A stretch of 29,372 bases of DNA from Phoronis australis. Lineage: Eukaryota; Phoronida; Phoronidae. Position 1 is the stretch's first letter; every line of letters begins with the position of its first letter. The stretch is from assembly GCA_002633005.1 (NCBI GenBank), contig NMRA01001295.1, positions 1 through 29,372 of the forward strand. The letters run 5' to 3'. The position numbers were made by a program, and so were the translations under genes. Below are positions 18,627 through 28,279 of the stretch, piece after piece. Below the pieces are notes generated by a model. It had not been told where the DNA came from, made no database searches, and saw nothing but the letters and a program-made list of their open reading frames with translations.

Positions 18627-20000
18627 AACCGTTTAAACATGGCATTTTAAGTGGCGTACCTCTTGGAGAATCGATATCGTGTACTTAATGGAATTGTACA
18701 TCATGTGCACTCGCCTTGCAGTGACCGTGAAAAGAAATTTCAACAAAAACAACCCACGCAATCGTATACATGTAGGTTTAGCAGAGCCTTTTCGGGCTCA
18801 TCACGCACATGCCGAAAAGCATCAAGAAGTCGGCCTGAGCGCACGACACAGCATGGTGACTGCAATCGAAAGGACGTTGCTTACTTTCAGCCTATGTACT
18901 AGGGAGGGAGCGTCTTCATTTGTTGCTCTGTCTCTCCGTCCCCCGGGTTTCCGGACTTGTTTTAACCGCTTGCAAGTACATGTACGTACAGAAATCTCTC
19001 CGATCGTCCGGATCAATAGTGGCGACCGAGTGTCCAACAGTTCACATAAGCACGACAACAACAGCAATTAAACACCCTGTTTATTAGACAGCAAATTGCC
19101 ATCACCAGAGGAAAATGGCAACAAAAACTCGCTAATATATCACGTGACACATGTAAATTAAGCTACATCTGACAGCAAACATAACTAAATAACGTACGGA
19201 TATGTCTAGAACAAGCTTCGTTTTAATACCTGCTGCTTGTACGAAAATCCCGTTATATATTTATATGTACATAGCGTATTCTAGCAATATTAATGAGATT
19301 TCTCTCTCTCCCATGGGCCATGTCATTGGTATGCCCTATTAGCCATTAGTAACTGCGTGAGTTAGCTGTTTGAAAATGTCAACCAGTATGTGGAACGAGT
19401 TCAACTTGCTAGAAAGATGCCATGTTGTTTTTAGAGGTTCGTCATTCTCATATAGTTTTGAGCAAAATCAACAATTTGATAAAGTCGCAATGCATGCTCA
19501 GTGATGTCCATGGGATACCCATGTGGTCACTGAACAACACACCTCGTGTTCGCTGCCTCTGAATACGTGTAATAGCTTCATGAACTAGCTAGCTAACTAT
19601 ATGACGTGCAACACTGAATGGGCGCACCCAGCCTAAAAATCGGGGGGGCTCGAATTTGAGAGTGGACCTTTTGCTTAAAAAGACGATTCACTGGGTACTT
19701 TCACAGCTATGAGTTGTGCTTTCACCGATATTTGGTAGTTCCTGCCTTTTTAGTGGAATTTTTCTCCAGTTTTCTACTTTTTAGGAATTCCTATTTCTTT
19801 GAAGAGGATTTTTTTGCCCGCTTCGCCAAATAGGGAGCTTGTTCGAGCTCCCGAGCCCCCTGTGTGCGTGCAAGGCATGCATTAGTATTATACGCTAGCC
19901 TCTTCGCCACATCCAAAGTACATGTACATGTCGTCCTACATTTCTACATGAATATAAATGGTATGAACACATAACATGTAGGTGAATTAGATTCATAGCG
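18627..20000. other. Non-coding stretch; small inverted repeat at 19643-19860
   Basis: Overlapping open frames of 83 and 130 codons at 18651-19071 have no family motif and I do not call a gene. ggggggctcg at 19643-19652 is mirrored by cgagccccc at 19852-19860, with a tttttgcccgcttcgcc segment inside. This may be a small non-autonomous repeat. The end near 20000 is the 3' flank of DEG/ENaC copy 2. Confidence 0.45.
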
Positions 20001-21371
20001 TCATTTTTCATCATTCTTGACTTGTCTTACACTGAAATCGCTAGTGACTCCACGTGATTTTCGCCCATTGAGAATGACTTTCAATCCGAAAAATACGGCA
20101 TCGGTTAGTGTCAGAATAGAAACGCCGCACCAAAAGCCCAAATGGCCTCCAATTTCGGACAGCAAGCTCCATGTCCAATTGGGATACTTAGCTGTCTCGG
20201 TAATCTCTTCGACTTCGTCATTATTGAAGAAAACGTTCACCTGCGCAAAGTGTTGGTTGATTAACTTTTTGCTCAACATAAAGTCCATACTGTATTTCGA
20301 CATTTCCTTGAAGGCGATAGACGAAGTCTTGTTCTTGACATATTGCCTGTAAAATGCAGCTGGGGCATAGTTATTGGGCCAAATAAACGCAGACTGACTT
20401 AACTTAAAACTGTACTCTTCGCAAGTTTCCTGACAGTCGCAGTGCTGGTAATACTTTAGTTGGAATTCGTTCTTTGCTTTCAACATACAGTCAACTTGGT
20501 TTGACCATCTTTCGTAAGTGCAATTGACAATGGCCGTAATATTACCACAGAATGACACTAGAGAATGCCGCTGTATCGGCAGGTCTGAATCTTTGCAGTG
20601 ACATCTATCGACTACATGAGACTGTTCACAAGCACGTAGACAATTTGCTTTCGAATTCCCACTGTTATCGGTGCAATTAGACTTAAACGGAGGACCAAGT
20701 CGCCTTGTTTTCAACGGGTGAACCGCAATGGACGTGGAGAATCCTGGCGCTATTTTGATGGAATTTACCGACGGATTTATAAACTCTCCTTTATTATGCA
20801 CAATTACTCTGAGACCGTGAGAATTAAGATCTGTCAAAGTGGAATACTTGGACGCCATGTTTGTCTGTTGTTGTAAACTTGGAGAATACGAATATAGGAT
20901 CAGCGATAGTCCGTTCTCGTCGCCAATTTTTTTCATAGCATTGTCGTCCATGCTAAACGTGAAACATCGTCCGTAATAGGAATTTAAAAACTCGGTTATT
21001 TTGCTGTCGTTGCACTTCTTGCTGTCGTACTTACAATCAATTACGATATCCTCCAGTTTCCACGTGTAGTCACCAATTGTGTCAACGTTATCGTAAAAGA
21101 TAGGAAAGCCTCCATATTTCTTGTTTTTTTCGGTATACCTGACAATGTCATCTGATAGACACTTTCTGAAGACAGGCATAAGTTGTTTGAAAACATTAAG
21201 AGCTTGGCTCGATGAAGCGGCCGCCATATTACAAACTGAGACACTGGGGAACGGCTTGTCTGCTGTGTATATCTTCTCCACTGTCTGGTGGTATGGATAT
21301 CTATAGTAGTTTCTGATAGACAACACCACATTGGCTGCTGCTGTCGTGAGACTACCGACTAGCAGTACTAC
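20001..21371 (-). CDS. DEG/ENaC/ASIC-family ion channel, copy 2, large 3' exon
   Basis: Paralogue of the gene at 4983-6362, same strand, roughly 70-75 percent identical by eye. It keeps FPSVSVCN, GLSLILYSY, GLRVIVHN, IAPGFSTS, RRLGPPFKSNC, CLRACEQS, CHCKDSDLP, CDCQETCEEYSF, NVFFNNDEVE and the TM2 block LLSEIGGHLGFWCGVSIL with the GVS filter. The exon starts at 21371 after acceptor cattctag|GTAGTA, matching the copy 1 acceptor, and opens into TM1 (VVLLVGSLTTAAANVVLSI). No ATG lies at its start. Two differences stand out: the region just after FPSVSVCN is largely rewritten, and seven residues (21 bp) present in copy 1 between NCT and NSKANC are missing. The cytoplasmic tail is slightly longer. 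The reading frame is intact, but the candidate upstream exon is broken. Confidence 0.92.
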   Translation of the reverse strand, partial: VVLLVGSLTTAAANVVLSIRNYYRYPYHQTVEKIYTADKPFPSVSVCNMAAASSSQALNVFKQLMPVFRKCLSDDIVRYTEKNKKYGGFPIFYDNVDTIGDYTWKLEDIVIDCKYDSKKCNDSKITEFLNSYYGRCFTFSMDDNAMKKIGDENGLSLILYSYSPSLQQQTNMASKYSTLTDLNSHGLRVIVHNKGEFINPSVNSIKIAPGFSTSIAVHPLKTRRLGPPFKSNCTDNSGNSKANCLRACEQSHVVDRCHCKDSDLPIQRHSLVSFCGNITAIVNCTYERWSNQVDCMLKAKNEFQLKYYQHCDCQETCEEYSFKLSQSAFIWPNNYAPAAFYRQYVKNKTSSIAFKEMSKYSMDFMLSKKLINQHFAQVNVFFNNDEVEEITETAKYPNWTWSLLSEIGGHLGFWCGVSILTLTDAVFFGLKVILNGRKSRGVTSDFSVRQVKNDEK

Positions 21372-22042
21372 CTAGAATGATGAATTAGGTCAAGTTTAAG
21401 TCAAGCAAAATTTGATAACTTCAAACTTGAATAAAATTTCTGGGGATGATTGCGTTCATAGTGGCTGATTCTACGCCAAAGGATTTGTTGAGGGTACCGT
21501 AACGGATGGCATTAGTCAAGATTATCGGAAGCAACAGGCACCACAGTAATTACGCAGACTACTGTCGTACTCGCTATGAATAGTGTTTGAACGGCTCAAT
21601 GAACTTGAAGGAACACGAAGTGACTCAGTGACCGGTTGTTTGCAAAATAATGAAATACTAATTTAGGGTTAATAACAATACAGGTTAATTCCAACAAACT
21701 CCAACTTTCCTATCAATTGATGCGAACAATTTAAATGTGCCACCTCTGAAATATACCGTACTGAAATTTAGTTTTTCTGACGTTGCCAAGCCTCGTGCTC
21801 AATTTGCGTTTGAACGATGATTGATTGGGTCCCTCTGCCAAGGTTCGTAGACAAAAACTGCCGGGCATGCAGTCGTAATTTTGATAAATAGCCAAACCAT
21901 ATCACTGACGAAAAAGAGTCAAAATAATGTCAAGCATACCTACTTAATTATTAGAAGCTCTTACATCAACATGTACACCTGTAGTAACTATGAGTGTTGT
22001 TATACTCGTTGGTAACTCCTTTGGCCCTGTCGAGCTAGGCTC
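21372..22042. other. 5' flank of DEG/ENaC copy 2 with a decayed block
   Basis: About 21480-21560 is similar to 6469-6560 upstream of copy 1 (ccgataa, atgcca, aaatcctt.gg). Indels break the reading frame, and the GT donor of copy 1 is CT here. The remainder shows nothing recognisable. Confidence 0.5.
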
Positions 22043-22306
22043 GTGATAGGAGATCATTTCGACAAAAGAGATTTCCGGTCAAAGTTAAGGTTTGAAAACT
22101 TTATTAAGAACATGGGCAAAATGCGTATTAATCACCGAAAAAAACGACACCTTTGGAGCATGCGTATTAATCACCGAAAAAAACGACACCTTTGTCGTAG
22201 CACAACAGAAACGGCAAGATTGCGCAGCAAATGCTTAAGAGCAATTCCATATAAAAACGAGATGGTGGGCTATATATGCAAAATCACCAATTTTTTTGAA
22301 ACTTAG
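22043..22306 (+). CDS. Unknown basic open frame with in-frame duplication
   Basis: An 87-codon frame with many Arg and Lys. It contains a 39-bp direct duplication (13 codons, MRINHRKKRHLWS) and ends KCLRAIPYKNEMVGYICKI. The R-x-IPYKN-x-M word also appears on the minus strand at about 26940 (RMIPYKNHMK), with similar DNA around it, hinting at a shared ancestral sequence. I do not recognise a domain. It may be a transposon remnant and not a gene. Confidence 0.25.
   Translation: MIGDHFDKRDFRSKLRFENFIKNMGKMRINHRKKRHLWSMRINHRKKRHLCRSTTETARLRSKCLRAIPYKNEMVGYICKITNFFET
22121..22198. repeat. 39-bp direct tandem duplication
   Basis: Unit atgcgtattaatcaccg... at 22121-22159 is repeated from 22160 to about 22195 with near-perfect identity, indicating a recent duplication. 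Confidence 0.93.
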
Positions 22307-24088
22307 CACATCTGCTGGCCTTGTCTAAGGAAACCTGAGCCTGAATTTTTTAAGAGTTTCCGAGTTTTTTTTAACACTTTTTACGACAACTTTGTACTTT
22401 TTCTGAAAAATAGCAAATAATAGTACTTGGAAGTAGGTGAATTATTATCAACAACAGCACATCATCGCTTCACGCTATTGAAAAAATAACTATATAGCAG
22501 AAAGGCGATAGAATAACATACATGAAAACCTAGTTCGGATGGAATTGTTGATTTTTTATGTCCTCCCATTTTAGCCTACAAAAATAGCATTTTCACTGCT
22601 TATTATTAAGGCCATTTTTACGCAAATCTATGTCGGATTCTTTTGGAACATGAGTTAACTTCCATCTATTACTGCTGTCTGTTCAGCCCAACGCCTTAAT
22701 AAAAAATCTTGTCTCTTTCATAGTTTTTGTGCAGTCACTTTTTTACATAACTCACACACAATTCTGCCAATCTGTGATTGTCAGTTTGATTAAAAGACAC
22801 TAGGAGGCGCTACTCGATTTTGCAATTATCTATCGACCAAAATGCTAAATAGAGCAAATATCATTCGTTTTGCTACATTAGTGACGAAGGAGATTATGGG
22901 AAGCTGTATGAGAGATGTTTTCTTCGCGGTTTTCAGTTTTGCTGGTGCAAAAATAAAAATTTGTTATAGGATTACAGAAATCAAAAACGTCAATTTTAAT
23001 GTACTTATGAGTTAATAATACAAACCCATCACCATCTCATACTTCAGAGAAGCAGGTTTTATTATTATTAAGGGTGGCCATTACCCATTACTTGGTCAGT
23101 TTTCGAACACCGTAATTGACTAAGAATGCCACGCACTGCCTGCAGTGCATGCTGGTCCATTTTCAGACCTCCTGAACAAATCCCTGTATATGCGCTTGAA
23201 AAAGTTCTCTCAAACTATTAGCAAAGTTCGTACTAAAACTAATCAAGATCTTCGAGAACACAAGTGAAAAGAGGACAGTGGATATGAGCAAAAGTGTCGT
23301 GTTATTGGACATACAAAGTGTCACGCAATGCTTCTTGTACTACATAAAAGCGGCCGAGCATGGTGGCAGTGCGCCAATGGAATTTGCAATTTCAGAAAAA
23401 TAACAGGTACGGATATTTACGATTGGAAACATAATACTTTCAGTGATATGCAAGGTGCCGGCTTTCCAAACCAGTATTTAAGCAATTGGGTGTTGTTGCG
23501 ACTTACCAGATAAAAGTTTCACAATACGTAAATTCCGTTCATGCGGCGGACTCAAAACTACAGTTTCTTGACTGTATGCTAGGTTTAGTGTATGATGCAT
23601 TTCTACACAACACTTCAAAAAACTGCATTTTGTTTGAAGAAAACAAGAGCTACTGAAACACGAAGTCCTTTTTATTTTGCTCAGTACACATGTCTAAGAT
23701 AGACGTTTCTCAAAACTAGATAATCATTCCTATAAAAATCTCAGTAGTTTCAATAGATTCAATCATATAAACGGTATGCTTTACGAGTCTCAAACTGAAC
23801 ATAAAACAAAAAACGCTAGTAAAAAGTGACAGAAGATTTCAATGTTGACCGTCAGTGGCTGGGATTATATTCCCCGAACGGCCACCACTCAAATCTCTCT
23901 CCCATGGAAGCCCCGAATTTGCGTCATCTTCCATGTTTCCCAATTTCGCCCAGGGTGGACCCCAGTCCCCTAACTACGATAATGATGACCACAACACTAT
24001 CATAAGAATAGACAACAACTAAAACACGTTCATAATTTCCTACAGTTTATAATAATAACTCATTCATGACTTCAAGCTCCAACTAATT
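22307..24088. other. No recognisable gene
   Basis: AT-rich sequence. A 61-codon plus-strand frame at 23328-23513 has no recognised motif. The last part lies 3' of the minus-strand pseudogene. Confidence 0.5.
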
Positions 24089-26144
24089 CTTAGAGGCAAA
24101 CTCGTGGGCAGCAGCAGGATCAGCATCTTCAATATTCTGAATATTTTGGATTCGAGACGCGGCAACAATATGGGAGAAAAATCAAGCAAACTGCTGCTCC
24201 GACAGCCACTCTTCATAGGAGAAAACTTTTCCTTGCTTATCCCTGGCTTGTCGCATCATCTTTACAACCTTAGCTGGCTGTTGTCTTCTGCCTGACTGTT
24301 CACCTTCAGGAAATATATCACTGGGTTAAGTCTTTACCTTCTCAGAGAAGTGGACCGCTTTTCTAATACTTTTCAGGGTCCAATCCTGCGGCGACTTGAT
24401 CAACAACGTAAACGGCAGATAACTCAGGTGATGATAAAGCTGTGGTAGTAGATAACATATAAGATTGTCTTGAAATGTGGTCGAACTGAGTCTCGTTCTG
24501 GAGGGATGGTGAATGAGCACCAACATTCAAGTGCTCATTTAGCTCAGCATCTGTAGGAAAATATTTCGAGCACCCATAGTGTGTGCATGTGAACTTCGTA
24601 TGACGTTCACGGGATACCAGCCCCGACTCAACCCTTGGAGTTGTAAAACACTCGAGTGTTGCAAGGTCAAGACTTTTCAGGGTCAACAGTTTACATAATT
24701 TGTTGATGACAAGTTTTCCCTCCCCTACTGTTTAGGCCTTCCATGCTCGAATGCCATCGGCGGAATACTCAAAGTTTGTCAGCAAACTTATCCCTGGGAT
24801 ACTTTGCCTGGGAAGGACCTTTGGGGCATTCACACTACAGGCCGACACATAACAGCCTTTGACACCTCCTCTAGACTCTCGCACATGTTTCAGGTCGACT
24901 GCATTTTGTTGCCTTCATTGACGAAGTACTTGGCATGGGACTTCAAGGGTGCGATTTTCCTGTCACTGATGTCTTTTCCCTTCTGACTTTCACTGAAGTC
25001 GTAGCGCAGAATGGACATGCCGGTGTTACCAGATATGTAAAAAAATGAATCAGAAGGGCAGCTGAACGGTAACAATTGGCATTGTCAGAGCGTAGGAAAG
25101 CTTCCGTTATTTGTGGATCCCTAGGTTTCACCTCCCTTAGCACATCTAGCGTTAAACAGCAAACAGAGAAAAAGTCTTGCTTGCAGGCATCTATAGTATG
25201 GATGTAAGTATGTACCTGAAATACACCAATTATGTAACTCAAATAGGTCAGCTAATTTAAAGAACTACCTTATTACATGTTATTACCACCTAAACCGCAA
25301 TCACACCACTCAACGTCAAACATGGTTCGTCTCAACATGTTGTTATATCAGTAGCTTCTTCAAAACATTTCTAGGGCGGGGAAAACTTCCCTTCACAAGA
25401 TATGAAAATCATCCATAAGTACAAAATGGCTTCAGTTAAAAGGAAGGTTTGTGTGCAAAATCTACTAAGAGACAAAAATGCATCACTGTCAAGCTTTTGT
25501 TGGGAAATGGCAAGAAAAAGACTAGATATTAAGTGCACACTCCCAGCATCTTGTACTGTTACAGTAAATCAATATACTAAAAAGAGGTAAAGGCAACAAC
25601 ATTGTTCATTACTGGCTTTCTGTTTAATATTGAGCACATCTGAGAATTACTTTGTAACACCTTGAATACTAATTGAGGATTTATTTTTACCTGGTGGCTT
25701 TCATCTTTCTTTGTGAAACAAGCCGCCACGTGCCATGAGATCCTTTTTTCCAAACCAGTCGGACTGTGCTTCACGGAAACTGATGGGTATGACCTTCATT
25801 GCAAAATCCATTACAACCAAAACTTGGTGTGGGGTGAGAGATGACATCAGATCCTGTTTTGCTTGTTCCTGGTTTATCCCTCTGACAATATGCTGTGTGT
25901 TCTGGATAACAGCACGTCAATTTTTGTCTAAAGCTAAGTCCAAACTCATGTCGATGTGTAAAATATATAACGGCGCATTTCCATCGGTTTGCCAGTCCAA
26001 CCTCCTATCTCCAGCTCTGGCAAGAATCAGCTGTAATTCCCACATACATGTACTTTCAAACTTCTATGGCACTTTGCACGACCTCAGATGACTTCTGACG
26101 TCTTTAACACAGCTAATGAAGGCCACATTTCCTCCGCGATTACA
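24089..26144 (-). pseudogene. Broken gene of an uncharacterised transposase-like C2H2 zinc-finger family
   Basis: Minus strand, in order: a Cys/His segment CNRGG...HLRSCKVP (26144-26060); INQEQAKQDLMSSL and VLVVMDFAMKVIPISFREAQ then SDWFGK (about 25900-25750); RISWHVAACFTKKDESHQ. An intron follows, then VHTYIHTIDACKQDFF, EAFLRSDNANCYRSAA (25215-25100), then GMSILRYDFSESQKGKDI and LKSHAKYFVNEGNKMQS, then GGVKGCYVSACSV, IPGISLLTNFEYSADGIRAW, then a C2H2 finger (C-x4-C-x12-H-x5-H) near 24590-24510. Last come DWTLKSIRKAVHFSEKVKT and KVVKMMRQARDKQGKVFSYE then EWLSEQQFA. At least four frame changes and several stops disable it. I recall this block order from many unannotated invertebrate and fish predictions. 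The D, SDN and YDFSE acids could form an RNase H-like active site, but that is inference. Confidence 0.72.
25216..25690 (-). other. Intron of the transposase-like pseudogene
   Basis: On the minus strand the coding block ends at ccaccag|GTAAAA (donor at 25690) and resumes after tatttcag|GTACAT (acceptor ending 25216). Joining gives ESHQ-VHTYIH in frame. The 475-bp interior has stops in all frames and no homology that I can see. A spliced structure argues for an old host-like gene, not a processed copy. Confidence 0.7.
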
Positions 26145-26981
26145 CTTATGTAACAAAAATTAACCAAATGTACAAGAAGGAAATTCCTCCATATTCTTTG
26201 CAGTGACAGAAAGTGCATGTAATCTCGAACCCTGAAGTTCTATTGGTAAAGTTAAACAAAGCATGGAGTGTTTTAGAAAATTAGGGTGTCAAAAGTGAAA
26301 TTTAAATTTTTGAATTTTTGTGATATTGCATTGTTGATCATATATGTTAGGTGATAACTCTAAACTAAAAGAGAAGCCTCAATTCTCTTGTCAGTCAGAG
26401 TAAGACCACATCACAAAAATGCCCAAATTCAAGGGCCACGTTTAGCACTAAATATACAAGAGACAAGTTTTTTTAAAGCAATTACCAAAGTTCAATCTTA
26501 AAAGTGTCTAGACAGAGAATTTCAACTTCAAATATATTCCGATACAGCAGGCAGGTTAAGCAACATCTTGCCACTAGTGACTTGCCTGAAAAGTGGTCTC
26601 GTAGTTTTCTCCCCTGCTGGAAATTTAGTTGTACCTATGAGTTGCAAATTTCATTTTCTTACTAACCTTACATGAGTCTTTATGACCATCAATGTCAAAC
26701 TTTGTCACCAGTTTTCCAAGTCTGATTTTTTGCCGTTCAAAAAATGCAGTTTTACTGACATGAAAAAATGCAAAATATGCCATTATAGCCAAATAGGTCA
26801 TATCTCGGTAACCAAAGGTCATTGAGTGCAAATATTGCAGCAGTGTACTTTGGGTCAGCATCCCAACACATGCACAAAGTATTAGCTCTGTATGATTTTT
26901 TGAGTATATAGCGATTTTTCATTTTCATGTGGTTTTTATATGGAATCATTCTTAATTCCCTTATTGGTTGACATGTATGGG
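26145..26981. other. Possible 5' exon region of the transposase-like pseudogene
   Basis: A minus-strand frame from about 26930 to 26667 ends GKLVTKFDIDGHKDSCK at a good donor (AAG|GTTAGT, GT at 26666-26665). Joined in phase 0 to the acceptor at 26144 it would read DSCK-CNRGG. This is plausible but unproven. Another overlapping frame (26752-26985) is also open. The rest is AT-rich and featureless. Confidence 0.35.
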
Positions 26982-27490
26982 TCACACACTCATTTTCTCT
27001 GTCTCGAACGAGTTTTTCGTGTCGGGAAGATGCTCAAACACAGATGAGTTAAAATCAGTAGAAGCCAGTTTGATCCGCAACGTCGGGAAATCTTTTAGAG
27101 TAAGTTCCAGAATATGTGATTGATAATTTTGCCATCTAGAAATAATATCCCCTATATTGATTTCAGTACTGTTCGTCATCTCCATGTAGCCATTGATTCT
27201 TCAGGATATTCACTTGTGTCGAAGTCCAAGTATAGTTGTTTCATAATGAATCGGATAACTTACCATTCCAATGCGAAGTACTTTGCCATACTTGTCGTTG
27301 CAAATTTGAGACGCTCCGTGGCAGGATGTTGTGTCGCAGAATTCAGACAAATGCTCCTTATTTATCATTTCTTTTCGTAATTCAAGAAAAAAGTTTTTAC
27401 AATTGCTTCTGATCTCTTTATCTATATTTGGTCTGTCTGTTCTTGGTGATAAAACTTGGTCCAACAGACGTCGTTGATCAATATGTTACG
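26982..27490 (-). pseudogene. Unknown coding fragment with a paralogue at 6951-7095
   Basis: The minus strand is open from about 27490 (HIDQRRLLDQVLSPRTD, then LELRKEMINKEHL, then CDTTSCHGASQICNDKYGKV) to a TGA near 27212. After two stops it continues in the same frame as MEMTNSTEINIGDIISRWQN, KLASTDFNSSVFEHLPDT and NSFETEKMSV with a stop at 26982. The second half is related to 6951-7095. I do not recognise the protein. Two stops separated by two codons in an otherwise open frame suggest a pseudogene or a short intron. Confidence 0.45.
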
Positions 27491-28279
27491 TTTGAATACA
27501 ATTTGCAGGTGCAGGATATGATGGCATTTAGCTGCACAAAGGTGGGTAATGGATGCTGATTAGTCGATAGCATTGTGAACAATATGCACTCGTCTGACCG
27601 TAAACACTTCAATAAAAATTACCCATCCAATCGTACATTAAGATAATTGCAAGAATCGTAACCATGGTCGTTGTATTGAGAGTATGCATGCTATTGTTTG
27701 CTCACAACCCAGCGATGTTTGAATAACCTACGCTCTCAATGCAGAGACCAAAATGCCAATTAGAAAGGCACTGCCAAAATGGAAATTGACAGTCGAAAAG
27801 AATGGTAATTAAAAATGATAGTTATCTGGGACGTTACGCAAAGTGTTTTTAGATAGCAACAAGGTACACGTAACATCAAGTCACAGTTATACACGTATAC
27901 TATGCAATTTGCAGTCAAAGTGATCTGAACAACTGGTCAAAAGAACCTGTCCGAAAAACTTGCAAGGCATTTTTGGTGCTTAAAAAGCACAAGAAAACCT
28001 TCCCCCTTCGAGCCAGTTACAGGTTGATTGAGATTGCTTGACGCTAAAATATTATCAATTCTCACGTTTGGTTGTGAGTTATGGGTTTTCCATGTGGGCG
28101 ATGTAGAATTTGTGCATAACAACGTTTGCACATTTTTGGCCGTACGAACATCGAACATGGCCGCTGGTAAGGACTGAATTAATGAAATTCCCAGTACAAT
28201 TAAGCTTATATGGTAACCTAAATAATTAAGTATTGGTCAAGAATTGCGAAGCTACCACAAATACTTTCGTCGAAACATG
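27491..28279. other. No recognisable gene
   Basis: Short open frames only. catggccgctggtaagg at 28156 resembles a start with a donor on the plus strand, but nothing recognisable follows. Confidence 0.45.

Noticed and set aside
18651-19071. Overlapping 83- and 130-codon plus-strand frames
   Set aside because: No domain, no splice or start context, and a third frame is open on the minus strand over the same bases, which suggests compositional openness.
23328-23513. 61-codon plus-strand frame rich in Trp, Cys and Gly
   Set aside because: No recognisable domain and no splice signals. Length is within chance expectation for this stretch.
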